NCBI RefSeq assembly: GCF_001039355.2
Contig: NW_019775966.1
Location: forward strand, 74,692 to 138,691
Source of the DNA: Lingula anatina
Lineage: Eukaryota > Brachiopoda > Lingulata > Lingulida > Lingulidae
Direction: 5' to 3'
DNA: 64,000 bases
Shown: one piece after another, positions 1 to 14,900 of the stretch
Position numbering within the stretch: position 1 is the stretch's first letter
Layout: every line of letters begins with the position of its first letter
Program-made: the position numbers and the translations under genes
The notes under the pieces: generated by a model
Told to the model about the DNA's origin: nothing
The model's input: the letters and a program-made list of their open reading frames with translations, nothing else
Databases searched by the model: none

Positions 1-3000
1 AAAAATGAATGTGATCATATTGAAGAAAAGTGTTTTATTTCAATGCGTATTGATATATTTTGTCATAGAAGGAAGAAAAATGCCATATTAATTAAAGATA
101 AATTTATATATATTTAATCTTGCAGTTGCCTCATATTATCCCCATTTGGTTATCGTATTTATATCTTTTTTATATATTATCATATTTGCGACTTATAATA
201 ACGTGTTATTCCCAAGAAATCAAATAAGTTCTGATGTACGTACTAAGTACGCCAGTGACTCGGATTACGTCATCTCAGTCTGAGGAAATATGGTCATACG
301 AGTAAACTTCTCTCTCCTTTTCACAAGTACGTGTCAAAGCAGCCTTTCAGTTCGTGTAAATGAACATTATTACGCAACTGTCAACTTCATTTGGCTCGCC
401 TTCATTAGTGGCAACCTTTCTCTCCGCTGTCAAAACCCAAGCGTCCAAAGCCGATCACGAATTTGGACGTATCAAAAGGGTTTGTTTGGAAACAACACGA
501 GGCATTCATTGTGAAGAGGGTTTAGGCGCGCAGGCTTACTCACGAGCTTCGTACCGTCTCACCCAAGCCCGTGATCTTCAGCGTCCCCTCCTTCAATGAG
601 ACAGCGTCTCCGTTACGTAAATTTAATCTGCCTGTGACAGCAAATCTGTTTTGCCCTCTGCATACGAATACGGATCAGAGAATGACGATGGGGAACGGGG
701 CTTTGATATACCACGGTGTTTTGTTTCCAGAAATCCCATGATCTACATTACTTCGATACAGTATTAGAGCGGCTCTTTGCCCAGCCTCCATTAAACGTAA
801 GTGTCGGCAATGACATTCGAGCTGGCGTCCACAATGCGTCCGCTCTTATTATTTAATCAACTCCTTTGACGGCCGAGATCAAATTTGTTTTCAAAACTTC
901 AGCTTTTATCATTTTGAAACCAGGCGAAATGGAGACTTTTACCACAGTCTAAAGAACTGTCTTATAAAGTCGTTTGTTTCGCCGTGAGGACTATTTAACG
1001 TTTCAAAGTGTCATATTTCTGACTGTGTGAACTAAAAAAAATAACGTTCACGCTTCGAATAGAGACTATTCTTGAAGACAACGGCCATGTTTGAATTTTG
1101 GCAGACGCTAAAAGTCAATGGAAATTAAACAGGAATGGTTGTGAAATATTTGAAAAACGCATTTTGAGTTTTTAAGAAAATTAAACGTTAAGGCCAGACA
1201 AAATTGTTAAGTTGCTTAACGAGAATGACCAACACTTATTTTGAAGAAATTACAATTTTCACACCTATATTTTTCTAAATAAAAACGTTTATTGGACATA
1301 ATAAGCGGGGGAATTTAGCAATTAAGCCCAGGAAACATTTTGAATCTGGAAGTTTCATGTTCAAAAATCGCCCTAACTGTGGATTTGATATTTCGTACTC
1401 CTAAATTAAGCTGCCACGTGTATGCCCGTTAAACATTATATGTTTAAAAAACTTAATTTTGCCTACCGACCCTGCAGCTGATTACAGAGTCTGGCCGCTC
1501 GTTTACCAACTTATCGATTTAGTTTGTCCCTAATATCATTTATACTTTGCATGCATATAACTACTACAAACACTTAAAAAAAAGTTCACTTAGTACAATT
1601 ACAAAATCAAAGCTTTTTTTTTTAAATTTTTTAGAGAGCATTGACTACAGGCCCGTAGCAAGGGGGGGGGGAGGGGGGAGATTCGAGGATTCGATTCGAA
1701 CGAACCGCCCTTTTTGTCTGAAAAAGGTCCGTTATGAGTAAAATTTGATGTAGGTACACGAATGTTTCATGGTAAGAGGTCCACTTTATCAGAATAAGCC
1801 CCCCTCGAAATTGCTGGCAATGGTATGGCCTATAAATGTGAAAGGAAAATTTAAGGAACATTTAAATAAATCGAAGTTGTGTTTGCCTTAAAGCATGCCG
1901 GCGCTGATACTATTTTCTTTATCACATGGTAGAAAAGAGATAAAATGTTTGTCTCTTCCAGCCAGAATGTACACATAATTAACATCCGATTTATTATTAT
2001 TATTATTATTGATTTTATCATTATTATTATTATTATTAGTTATATATTATATATTATTATTATATAGTAGTTGTAGTAGTAGTAGTAGTAGTAGTAGTAC
2101 ATGTAATACATGTAGTAATAGTAGTAGTAAAATTTTATCAAATTTTCCTTTTATATGGCTCCTAGTGCCTTGATATCATTAGCTCTAACCCCAGCAAAAA
2201 TAATAATTAACAATAATAATGAAAAAAGATTAATAGACAAAACCAGCTGCTATTAACATTTGTGAAAGACGTTAAAGTAGAATATATATCGTGTAGTCAA
2301 AATATATTTCCCTGCCTCACACATTTTTCTAACCGCCATATTTGACTGACCGTGCCTACTTAATAATTTTATATTTGTCCGTAAATATTATGTCTTTATT
2401 TGAATGCTTTGTCTCTTTTCGATTTAGTGAGTCATTTGAATCTATTGAAAGCATAGTACGTGAGGTATTCACTAAAAAAGAATAGTCTTTTATCATAAAA
2501 TCCATAAATTAATCAAAGATGACCGTTGTTGGGCATTTCGCGCGGACAGCAGTTCTCTTTTTCTATCTTCTCGGAAGTTACATATTGACCAATGCGCCGG
2601 ACTTTTTCTCCCCTTTATTTTGACTACGGCGTCCACTGAATGGAAGACCATCTTGTTAATCGAAAAAAGTCTACTTGCTTTAGGCGGCTGTTTACTTCCA
2701 GATGTTTGTCAATTGTCTGTTCATAGGGCCTGCAGTGTCGTGACTCCCGTAGAACTTTGAGCAAACGATGTTTGGTGCTCCGATTAAATCTTGCCTATAT
2801 TTGGAAACCACCACAGGACTTCCTTTCGAAATAAACATCTTATTTAATTGATAGGAAACTACTTTTTGGGTTTGTACTTAAGGAGATCGGATTCGATGGA
2901 GGGTATTATGCAGACCATAACACTATGACATAAAGGTTTTTATATAAAGGGCGATTGTTTTGTTAATCTTCGTGAAGGCGTTTACTACATGTACATGTTA

Positions 3001-5998
3001 TAGACTGAAGTATTTTATTTAGAATGGCTGCTGAAGTTCAGACGATTTAAGACGCCAATTTGAATTATTTTATTTGCTGAGAGGAAAATATGGATCTACA
3101 AACTTTCCTTTGAATCAACTGGTGTGTCAACTGAATAATTAAGTGATTTAAACTTAATTGAAATTTTTAACAGTTCATTATCGGATGATTATAAGTAACC
3201 GCTGGCTTCTTTCTTTAAAACAAAATCCAATTTTCAACTTGCCAAAAGTGGACATACACAGTTTTCAAATTTTTTAAAAAATCACTAGTTAGAGAATTAT
3301 ACACAGATCTAATTAAACGAATAGTTAATTAATTATTTAAAATTAAGTTTTAATCTTAATTGCACAATTATTTTAAGCATGTCCACTGCAATTTCTTCGT
3401 CTGTTTTGCGGATTAAGAATTTTAACAGCTGCGCTTCTACACACCTGTTAGTGCGTCTCTTTCCTGTACAATATCACAATAGGGAGTGATTTTATTATGT
3501 CAATAAAACGAAGTAATTAACCAGCAATCATTTTGTTCTCACTGACTCCGTGCCCCGTCATATTTTTGAGCAAAATCGATTTTCTTTCAGTTTTACTCAC
3601 GTCTTGGATTGAATCATTGTGTCTTGTGTAAAGGTTTTAAGAAAGAAAAAATAAAAAGTAGCCCGTGCTTGCCCCCTTGCAGGGGAACACTTGGCTGTTA
3701 ACACACCTTGCTTGAAACCTTAACAATACCCGCTGCAGAAATAGGGGTTAATTTCATGAACTTGACAATATTTTCGAAAAATATTTCCCTCTATAACGCA
3801 AACATATTAGAGAAGAAAGTATATCAGCGGGCTGAATTAAAGTAATCAAGGGTTTGTTTTCTTTTCGCCGATGTTTGTGGGAAAATAGCGCGAGGTTTTT
3901 CAGCTCGAATTCTTCGATGGTTCAACGTGTTTTTCTATTTACTCTATTACTGTAGTTAAGTAAGGCGAGCAAGGTTTACCTAAACATAGCCAGTCAATGA
4001 AAGGCGTTCTAATTGCACGACAAAATAGTCCCTATTCATTCGGCTATGTCTGTAATATCAACATTCGAACTGATACAAAAATACAGCAGTGAATATCAGC
4101 CGGTAATGCTTTGTTCGCCTTTTTACGCCGTGTTTCTATAGCGTTGTAAGAGTAGATAAAGCTGCATACACAACATACCAATGTGTCGTATGCCTCGGAC
4201 CCATTTCAAATAAACAAATTAAGATATTATATATTTTCCCAAGTTAATGTGGTCAATTCCTTCACATTATAAGTGCTCTTAACTGAAAATACCAGCTATT
4301 ATTTGGGAAAAGCTTTTAGAACCTGCCTTTTCTGATTCCAGAGTAAATCAAACATCGATCGTAGAAAGGAAGGTAAACGCCGGGAATAAGAGAGGGCTTA
4401 TTTCAACATTATGCTTTCAGTTTGAGGCAACAGAAAATATATTTCATCGGAAAATGGATCCAGAGGCCCCGGGCTATAATATTAACGACAGAAAGCGTAA
4501 AATAAACGCCACGGTGGGTTTAATGGACTAAGCGAACTGCAGTTTACTTTGCCCCTACCGAGATTTGCACAAGTTGAAACAAGGCCCAGGGTCGATCAAA
4601 CCCTACACCGCGCTTGTTGAAAAATTCAGAGAAATTGAGTGCCAGTTTCCGAAGTGTAAATATAACACTCAATTGGCAGTGTTGTGATTATAAAACATAA
4701 ATATATTGAATTCGCCCTTTCAGCATCGGGGGAATTGAAACTTTCGTGGTGACTTGACCTAACTAATTATCATTCAGTGTCAAATGTATATCGTTTAATT
4801 GGAGTTAAATAAAAAATATATAATTCCATAAAGTTTTTTGTTGTATCTTTTACATGAGTAACTGTGAGAAAAGTAAATAAATGAAAGATTTGTACAATTT
4901 CTATTGACCGTTCAAGTAGCCGGTGTCTGAAAAATGTCTGATACACGATTATATATTTTGATTATGTTTCTGCACAGGAGATCAAAATCTCATTTGATTT
5001 TTTTTTCTTCATCTGAAATAATTTAACATGTCCTGACACAATACTAGTATTTGACTTGGAGAAACGAATCGATTCAACACAATGCCATTTAATATCGAAG
5101 GGACGCTATCTTTGAAGCTAAGATAGAAACCGACGCGTCAAAATAAACACGGTTCATTGCACCTTCACTTATCAAAGATCTCATGTAGATTGAGATAATA
5201 CCATTATTTATTTTAAACGTATCTCAGTCATCGATATCAATGTGGCTGCAATTCATTCCTATATCAAGCTGCCCCTTCTTTCGTTCTGTTTTGGTTCTGG
5301 TAACAAACGTAATACCAAATCAAAATAATATCGCTAAAATGAAAATCCGATCGCTTTGAAGTGTACAGCATCGAGCCGAAAAATATGCCCATTTCTTTAA
5401 GTCTCAAACAATACAAGATGTAATTCCCCCGGTTCTCTCTGCGCAGTGAAACGGGCGGTAAAAATAATATTTGACAATTGGAGCACTCTCGAGGCCGTAT
5501 CAAGTGAAAACACTCGGGGGGCAGGTGGCATTACAGCTCCAAAGTGGGTACGGTTTAATCACGGGATTTACGCGTTTACAACTTCACAAAGCTCTGGGCT
5601 TGAAATAATGAAAACACGGGGCTTAGCTAACAGACAACACTCCACCGGCTCTGACATCAATATTTTCATGTTACACAGACTCGGTGTAAAGCTGCTGGCC
5701 CGGGGTCATATTGCCGGTCCATTGTGACTTGATTGTGTAGCGACTGAGAGTTAAGTGGTACTAGTATTTTCTCTCCTATGAAAAGTATTTGTACAAAACC
5801 ACCTGGACTGTCGGCCGCACATCGCTAATATTTTGAATAACAGGCAACGGTAAACTTGCCTAAAAACGTCAATAGGCATAGCAAGAGAAGTGTACACAAA
5901 GTTTTGTACCCGGTGGCACTGTAATGGACTCGAATGACTGGACGAACGCTGCACCCCGGGCTACGGCCAGTTAATTAACACCGCTGCCTCCTCACTTC
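1..5998. other. intergenic DNA downstream of foxF, no gene recognised
   Basis: No open reading frame here resembles a known protein or has a convincing start, splice or codon pattern. The longest frames (79-93 codons, for example around 360-599 and 5446-5727) are what chance gives in DNA of this composition. The segments 240-720 and 5440-5740 are richer in G+C and free of simple repeats compared with their surroundings, which is how conserved regulatory islands often look, but conservation cannot be judged from one sequence. A poly-G run near 1661-1678 and a trinucleotide block at 1991-2130 are the main low-complexity features. Confidence 0.6.
1991..2130. repeat. compound (ATT)n / (AGT)n microsatellite
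   Basis: A run of TTA/ATT triplets with interruptions passes into about ten TAG/AGT triplets, followed by a short degenerate tail of GTAGTA units. It is simple-sequence DNA with no coding role visible. Confidence 0.9.
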
Positions 5999-6320
5999 GG
6001 ACATCTTCTGTAATGTGACTGGATAGCAAACGCTGGATTTTTTCTTTTTAACATAAATATGTTATAGATATCTATAACCTGACCTAGGTAAACGGTTTGG
6101 CAAGGTTACATGGGTTAGAGCACTAGTGGAATAACTACGGATCCGTTCTCAAGAACTTTGGACATCCTCTGGAAAATGACGGAATATCCGATTCTAAATT
6201 TTTTAACTTAAATTTCTCATAAATATCTGACCTATAGGTCAACGATTTGGCATGGAAGGCATGAGTTAGGTCACCAGTACAATTGCTTAAAAAACATATT
6301 TGGAGTCGTTCTTACAGCCT
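5999..6320 (+). repeat. diverged tandem duplication, unit about 161 bp
   Basis: Two copies start with the shared words GGACATCTTCTG (5999) and GGACATCCTCTG (6160). They continue in parallel through a T-rich stretch, AAATAT..TATCT, CTGACCTA.GTMAACG.TTTGGCA, ATGRGTTAG..CACYAGT and a GTTCT end. Identity is patchy, so the duplication is old. Copy one contains an 18-bp perfect palindrome (6061-6078, GTTATAGATATCTATAAC), largely lost in copy two. It could be a remnant of a satellite or of a tandem pair of transposon pieces; no terminal repeats or coding sequence are visible. Confidence 0.65.
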
Positions 6321-7024
6321 TCTTTTCACAAATGAAATTATTTTACCGAAATCAGTTCATTTTGATGAGATTTCTCGCTGTTTCTCAAAATGTTTATCAT
6401 TTCATGACTTTCAACTGATGTCCATGAATGAAAAATCAAATCAATGATTTTGTCTGAAGCTTGGACAACCCACGCCAACTATGTATAGATTGTCATTTGT
6501 TATCATTGTTATTGCCTACGACCATAGCTTTTACAAAGAAATTTACCGATGGAAAAATATCAATCTGCTCTAACTTGTACATGTATTCTGTGACCACAAA
6601 TCAATAGTATCTTTTACAGACAGAAAAAACCGCACTATCCGTTTTTACTTTCTGGTTTTAATTTCTACACTCTCTTTATAAGATATTCTGAGGTTTAAGA
6701 ACATTTTTTCTTTGAAAAGAAATCAAATCCATGCATGTCAGAAGTTCCCAGAAGAAAAAATCTTTTCCGTACTACAAAATCTCTAGTCGAGTTTCACAGT
6801 TTTACATTTCAAGGAAAACAGCATCGAGATAATTTCCATGGCTAGTCCATAAAATCAATGGCAAAGATGGTTGGTCTTTGTTTTCAGTGTTGTTCCAAAT
6901 GACCACAGTAGTTTTAATTAGTAATGAGACGACAAGTGTGCGCCGCCGGCTAGTAACGAGATCCACCTTATATACACAATCACGACTTTCTGATGTAGAG
7001 TGCAGCAAAACCACGTTCTTGTTC

Positions 7025-7149
7025 ATCATCTTCATCATTATTACCATCATTATCACCATTATTATTATTATTATTAGTAGTAGTAGTAGTAGTAGCAGCA
7101 GCAGCAGCACTGGTAGTAGTAATAGTAGAAGCAACAGCAGTAGTAGTTA
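7025..7149. repeat. compound trinucleotide microsatellite (CAT/ATT/AGT/CAG)
   Basis: Successive blocks of ATC/ATT, AGT, CAG and interrupted AGT triplets. Long serine or isoleucine runs appear if it is translated, but only because of the repeat; no gene is implied. Confidence 0.9.
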
Positions 7150-9420
7150 AAGTAGTATAGGAAATGTAGAAATACATCATATTTTTATTTTAATTTATTT
7201 TTCCTTATCAACGAAGGACATTATTTTGCGGTGCTGGTTTGCGGCCAAGATATCTTAAAATTTTCACAAATTTTAATGTTGTTTTTAGGAAAGACATTTG
7301 CTCAAGAGAGAAAGAAATGATTATATTTCCGACTGAAACTGTACATGACCCCATTCCCTTAGACACCCCACCCGTCCACGTGGAGCGACCCAGCTTCACG
7401 TAATGTTCTCTGGCAAATATCATTATAGGGCAATGTATTACCAAAGCGTTAGTAGAAATAGATTTGTTCTACTTAAAGGGAAAATTAGGCTCTGGAAACA
7501 TTTACGAAAGTGTATAAAATCCAAATAAAAAATGTTTCTTTGAAATACAAAAAGAAAAAAGTAATTTTAAGTAAATTACCATACTATAGTATAAACTTTA
7601 TGTTTATACCAACTTATAAAATTGTATTTTATAGCAGGTAATATATATATCAAATAACACTGTGAGATATTTCACTGCTCTACATCTATACAAACAAGTT
7701 TTCTTTTTGGTGTCTGAGCGTGAATTAAACCTCGTGGAAATTGCAGACATTTTGTGTTATTTTTGAAAAGATTTTTTGTAATTTCTCCCCCCCCCCCTCT
7801 ATTTATTTAATTTTCAGAATTTGCCATTGAGACATCACAATTCTTGGAACATTTTATTTCATAAACTTCCGTCAGAAAAACCTAAAAATTAATTAATTAA
7901 GCTTACAAAAAGTGAACTCTTGGCTCATTTGTTAAAAGCAAAAACATTTGCATCCATAGTTAGCTATGGTGTTTTAAAGTCTTAACGTTATACGTAATTA
8001 CTTTAAAAAATTTAACACATCTTATAGCTATTAATCAAAGGCAGATTATATATGTTAACAGTATGAAAAGAATAAATGAAAGAATTTGTCTTAATATTCT
8101 TGATGTATAATAAGTTTTTAACAGTGGAAGGTTTTTAAACATATAAAAAATTAAAGAAAAGTTTGGCATATGAAGAAACAAGAGTCCAATTATTTCAGAT
8201 ATTATCCAGATGTTTATTAGCTATCGTTTAATAGAACAAATAATCTGTCTGGATTTATAAAATAATGATAGCAGGTCTCTTCTCCAGAATCTCTGAATTC
8301 TAAAATTTTAACTAGGAATTTGAAACATGACCGAACAGAATTAGACCCCGACAAAGCAATATTGGCCATTGCTTCAAGGATAAAGAAACATCCACTAACT
8401 TGTTTCACGACTAAATACATGGCCGGCAAACAAACAGAACAATGTCTTGGTCTTCTGCTTTCATAATGTGACACTCTATCAAGAGGACGGCGTGCCCGCC
8501 ATTTTGGTCTCTTTTGTAACTGCCCACCACCTCTTCAATGCAGGCTGCTTCTGTCAAGCTTAGTAAATAAAAAATAACCAAACCGCTGCTTTATTTTCCA
8601 CAAACCTAGCCCCTGAGCTATTTAACTAATTGCTCTCTGGCTGCTCTGTTTTTTCTTTAGCAAACATGATAGATTTCTAGCTGGCAGGGAACAAAGTCAC
8701 GTAACAATGCTTTTATCAATAAATGTCGGGTAATTTGATAAGGAAAATTAAAGTTTAAAAAGTCATTGTTGAGATGGCTAGATGGTTTTAACAACAGGGA
8801 TTTTAAGCAAACTTAAAAGAAGCTACAAATGTAAAAGTCAGGATCAAATTTGTGTCAATTTAGAAAGTCTATACTGCGCGCGGAATGCCTTGAAGGAAGA
8901 TCTACATTGTGCCGACTGCAGAGTTTGCTTGTCCATTATATTTTCATCATCGCCTTGTCGACGAGGAATAGTAACAGGGAACTTACTTAGGAGGTTATTT
9001 CCAGTTATTGAAAGGCTGTCCTAAATAATACGGTTTTCACTTTGTAATACTTTCTTAATTTGATTAATGAAGTATTGACGTATGATTTTTTTCGCTTAAA
9101 TTTCGAAGTTACACATGTATTATATTATATATTTTGTCACGAATAGATACCTTTTTCATCTGCTTGAGAGAGAGAACGAGAGAAAGCACTGGGTGCACGA
9201 ATTTTCTGAAGAGAGTACAAAGATGAAGCAATTTTGCCGTACGTCAAATGTGCAGTAGTTGACGACGACAACTTAATTGATTTAAAGGCACAGGAATTGA
9301 GAGAATTGTTTGGGTTTACTTGTTTCGCTCGTAATCACTTTGTGGTTCTAGGAGAAGTTTATACACATGTACCTACAGTTGTACGAAGCTGAGAGGTGGA
9401 TACGCACCTGCCTCCAGAGT

Positions 9421-9545
9421 GAGGGGGAGAGAGAGAGGGAGAGAGAGGGAGAGAGAGAGAGAGGAGAGAAAGAGAGAGAGAGAGAGAGTGAGGGAAGAGA
9501 GAGCGAGAGAGAGAGAGGGAGAGAGGGGGGGGGAGAGAGAGAGAG
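9421..9545. repeat. (GA)n / (GGGA)n purine tract
   Basis: About 125 bases of almost pure purine on the plus strand, GAGA units broken by GGG. All frames through it are open because the repeat lacks stop codons; the arginine/glutamate or serine/leucine peptides are artefacts. Confidence 0.95.
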
Positions 9546-11775
9546 ATTGAGAAGATGGGCATGCAGCACAGGAGGTTAAATACATATATCACAAACAGGA
9601 CGATTTTTTAATAACAATAAATGTATGAAAACTCGACATTACTTTACGCCCTGCTCTTTTGGCATCTTCATTGCTGACTTTCTCCGCGAGGGNGGGAGAG
9701 GAGTTCCGAGTAAAGCTCAACGGTCAATCATGCAGAACGTCCCTGAGAAATGACATAATCAATGACACGAAGGAAAACAGTTGCGTCCTTTATCAAAGAT
9801 GAATGCACCAGCAGCTGACACAAGTCAAAATTTGATACGACATATTTTATTACGTAGCTCAAATTTTTACTATTTGTTTTCGCGTGAAGACAAACATCTG
9901 TCGCCTTGAAGTAACAGGCGATGATACTTTAACGACAACCGCCCATTATTCCCCGCATTTCATTAAAACTATGCAGACGATAACATTACACACGGAATCC
10001 CTGGACGAAAATAAAGAAAATCAAGACGAAACCACCGAAGCATGAAACGAACTGCCCTTGGTCTCTAAATTCTCATGCAATTAAACCCAGTCTTTTGTAA
10101 TATGTGTCTCAAAATCGCGTTACTCAAGTCATCAAATATGAATAATTAAGCAGGAAAATAGAATTAAATGCGCACTGGACGCTGCCAGACAATGGTCAGT
10201 AGCTGAGGGCCTTAAAGAACTACTGACCGCGGTACTCCTGTCCGACACGGGGGGTTGAATAATAACATTGATTATTATGTGTATCATATTATTTCAAAAC
10301 AGCCGATACTTAGCCAGGTTGCCAGAATCTCAGCCATTGAATTTCAAACGGGTTTCCAAAAGTTCGTGCACGATAATATAAATCATGCCATGCCAACCAT
10401 AAATGTTATCTACTGATTTTGAATGGATATCTGTAAATTTATCACAGAAGTAAATGCTTAGAATATTAGTCAAATGATATGTTTTTTTTTTTTTTTTTGA
10501 ACGAATATGAAGAAAAATATGACGTGTTAAAAACTAATTAACTGTACCTTTTTTGTTACATCATTCAATACACATTTGACATCAGATCCATATATTTGGT
10601 AAATAACTATACTAACGGTCATATATTAAAAGTAGAACGGGTGCAGATTTTGCCGTATCATCGGTGATTTTAACACCTCCTCTATATTTCCTAGATTACG
10701 TCTGTTCGCAGATTTCTGGAAACGTTTCAGAAGTCTTTATTCCCCAGATTGGTCAATATTCTTCTGTTACCCGCCGACAAAACTTGTTATCCATATAAAA
10801 TTTTAATGCAGACGTTCTGTTGATTAAACCCTCTCCGCGAGTTAATCAAAACAATTGTTAATCGACAAGATTACGAAATGTTTAAATTACTGTGGGAAGA
10901 GTAGTAATGCGAGCGGCTCAGTGAAGGGGAGTGAATGAGAATTCGAAGAATACGACACTGCCGCCAGCAAACAGTACCGAGGAGACTCTTAATTGCGGGC
11001 ACAGCGTTTCCAAAAGAAGGTTCAAAGTAAAAGGAAGAGAAGAAGTCGATTACTTGCCCTGGATGACAACTTCAAAGGGAATTCGGTTGATATATTTGTG
11101 GTTCGTGAGAACGTTGATGCACGCCTTGTTCCTGGTAACTTTTCTCTTTTGTTCTGGGACAATCACTAAAGCGAAAAATTCTAAACCGAGTAAAATTAGC
11201 ACCGCATTGAACGCGGATTACAATAACCTGAAAGATAACATGCGTGCCTCGTAAAACATTTTGCTGTTGTTGTAATTCCCTTTTTGAAGCATCAGAATTC
11301 AGTTCGAACAATTTCGTCTTGTTATTGACAGTTAAATATTATTGAAATAAAATTAATAGATAAGTTTCTAAAAACAGGAATATAATACTACGTAATGCCA
11401 CTTTTCTCCGGCGCCCACGCGTACGTACACAAACAACCTTTAATAAGACTGTCTTCTAGCGGGATTTTAGGCGTTTTAAAATCTTTAGTCCGCTTGCACC
11501 ATTCGTCCAACAAGTTGGGTATTATTAAAAATCAATCTTTAAGTGACAATTTAACTGATTTTAAACTTTGGCTAATAGTACGTTTTGAATTTTTTTTTAC
11601 CAAAGAAGATTTCGTTCCTTATTTAGGAAGCAGATTCTACAATGCACTTGTTCAACCCTTCCAAGTAATCCTTTGCAGCTTTGTGTTCACATTTTTTATT
11701 TTCTTTTTTTATGACTTAATTAACTAAGTTTTAAATTCAAACATAAAAAGGAAAACAATTAGTGGTCAGCTGGTA

Positions 11776-11921
11776 CACACACATATGCTCACACAAACAC
11801 AAACTCATAGACACTCACATACACATACACAAACATGCACATAGACACACACGCACACATATACGTTCACATGCTCAAACGCAAAAGCACACACGCACGC
11901 GCTCACACAAACACACAAGTG
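11776..11921. repeat. degenerate (CA)n microsatellite
   Basis: Roughly 145 bases of CACA units interrupted by TA, TG and AAA; no other content. Confidence 0.9.
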
Positions 11922-14900
11922 GTTACTGAACTGTTGCTTTTTCTCTGAACTGATTTAATTGACATTTGATTTTATCTTCACATATATTTATAAACATCAA
12001 ATCCCCACCTATCACTCCATTAGATTTATTTCACAAGAAACAGATTTTCCTCCAGATCTACAGCCTTGACGAGGGTAACAGTACACTGCAGTAGTTCTAC
12101 ATGTATCTGTATCAATACCCTGAGTTCCTGAGTGTGTTCCGGAATGAACATCTCGACAAGTAGCCAGCAGATGTATACCGGGTGCCCAGTTGTACGGCGT
12201 CACGCGCCACCCTGGCTCTCTAAAACTCAGGATGATTTGAGCCTGATCAATGGCTGCATGTGAAAGCCACAGAATGGTTTTGTGGAACGAGGTTGGTGGG
12301 CGGGGGGGGGGGGGGTAGGTTGTTTAAAGGGATAATAACTGTTCGTTTGAGATTCATATTTCTCTAAAATAAAATAAACGCAATAAAAATAATTGTTATA
12401 AATTTTCCCCTAAATCAGCTGTTATCGCAATTATTCTGGAATCTGTGCTTGCTGTCACACCACGTGGACCTTCATAGATGGCTATACCTCTGTAATAATC
12501 TCTTAAGAGTTTATTTTTAAAAAATTAGCATTTTAGGGAAGAAAAACAATGGGCTAACCTTGAATGTTGGAAAGGATTCGTTAACCATCGGTAAGTATGG
12601 GAAAATCGTCGTTTACCCCAGAAAAATCCAATTGTTATCCCTTTAACTTGGAGATAAAACGTGAATCCCATCATCTAGTGTCCTTTGAATTCAAGTCTTT
12701 ACTATGACATCAACAATCTGTCAACCAGTGACAACGGAAAGCTTCCACAAACCAGTAGCATTGTGGTTTTATGCTACTATAAAATGGCGCGTATTCTATT
12801 ATTACATTTGATGATAACTATTCGTAGTTTTGCCCCCGGGAGATACATTTACGCAATGTCAAAAAAGTAAGTTTCTTTGTATAAGTTTCCTTTTTAAAAT
12901 CCAAATGATGTTGTGAGGAGGAGACCAGGGACTACACTCCTGTGAATTGTGGTGGCAGGTTGCGTTTATCAAAATGGCGCTGAGCAAAACACAATCACAA
13001 TCATTCCCTGGGTTTGAGTTAAATTGCTTTAGATGTGACAACACACTAAACGTCGCAATGAGGAATAATTTTATTCATGCATCAACGTATACGTATTATA
13101 TTTTTTTCTTCTTTTCCTCTGAACGTACTACCAATTCCATGATGCACAGTGTTTTTGCATACAAAGCAAAGCACAGCTTTGGGGAATAAAATGAATGTTC
13201 TGAAATACCAGTTGTATTGACTCCCGCTCCTTGACATGTCTATGAAAATGGCTTTGCTACTGGATATTGAGCACATGGTTCTGGTCACGTCCCCAGAAAT
13301 AAGCCATGTAAAACACCTTTGTTCAAATATTGATGCCGTGCGCATTCAAAGTCTCATCAATGAGTCCTAGCATATTGCAAAACACTCTATAATGAAGTCA
13401 GTCATGAGAATAGGAACCTCCTCCAAGGGTAATAATTTGAAGCAAAGGACTATCGTGAATAAAACATTATTTTCTCATATATGTTGTTTAAAACTGGCTT
13501 TAAATGCGCACACAAAATTTTATATTAATTTACATGCGATACTTTATTTATTACGATGTTTTGCATCATTTTACCAATAACATACATGTATAGTTGCATG
13601 GAAAAGACTACTTCAGAATCAGATGTAGAAAAGGTTATTCTATTTCGATATTGGGGAATAACAAAGAGTCCCTTAAAATTTATATCTGTTCTTAATGCTT
13701 GATTTTTTCTTGCATTACACTGCATAGAATTAGACCTTGATGACCAAATAAACAAGCTTCATGCAAAATGTAGTTTTCTTTAAATCTTGTATACATGCAT
13801 GTACTCTTGCGTTTCTCATCAGTATATTTTGAACACCCTTATTTATCAACAGATTGCGTGTGCAAAAATCTTGTTTTCTTTTTTTTTTTTTTTTTCAATT
13901 TTGATATTAACATTGAATTTTCAATAAATTTTCATTTCAATTTATGTTTTTCAAAGAAAAAAAAATCCGCATCTGGTCCAGTGCAGTTTACAGTGGCCTC
14001 AATATCAATGCGAGTACGGCTTATGGCTTACATAAGTATCAAACGAAAGCGAGACTTCTACACGAGGAGAGAATTACATGAAATGTGGGGGCCAGAAAAG
14101 TAACCAACTTCAGTGTCGCGCTCGAGAACTCTTTTGTTTTCTTTTTCATTCTTGGGTAAACAATTACTGGGGTTAATTACTGAATTCCACGTGATTTTCT
14201 ATCTGACTGGCCTGCGAAAACAGAGCGAGAGCTCATATCAAAGCAGTCAGAGTGATAAAATTACTTGCTGGGATATCCGTCAATACAACAGATACATGAA
14301 AAACATTGAACTCAATATCCAGGGCCCGACTCTGACTGAGCTAGAACAATACAGGAATTACCGCAAATAACTCACAAGCATCTTTGCCTCTTTAATTAGA
14401 TTAAGATTTAAAGGGATGATTCAAGACCCGGAAAGCGTCTCTCTTTCGCCATTTTTTTCTGCACCAGACTTTATCTTTCCACGCGATTTTTTTTTTTTTT
14501 TACCCTATCAACTAAACCGTTTGAACATCGTAAATTCCATATTTAAGCTGATGTGAAATTTAAGTAATGGTGAACTTTCTTGCTTCGATCTCAAAACAAT
14601 TTACAAATTTTAAATTTGTTTATTTTTCACATTTAATTGGTCGTTGCAGCACCAGTGATAGGCCATTCAGGCAGATAGTGCTTTTTTACAATTCCTCGCT
14701 TTTTATGAGATGTAGCTTAAGAAATATGCTTTTATTCACTTGAGAGATTCTCACGCATCAGTGCTGTTGCTTGTAATATAACTATCTATAAACTATCGAT
14801 TCAACGATCAATTCATACTATTAAAAATGGCTTATTTCTAAACTTACATAAAGGTTGTAAGTTTTTTTTATTCAAGAAAGTTGTTGCAAACAAAGGCAGT

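Noticed and set aside
1646-1834. Possible transposon with TACAGGCC / GGCCTATA ends and poly-G
   Set aside because: Only 7 of 8 terminal bases pair, the inner arms match poorly and no target duplication is visible.
9693-9693. Ambiguous base N
   Set aside because: A single unresolved base in a G-rich run; a sequencing or assembly limit, not biology.
10931-11254. 107-codon ORF with a hydrophobic segment
   Set aside because: Begins with GTG, has no homology I recognise and no splice or regulatory context; its length is compatible with chance.
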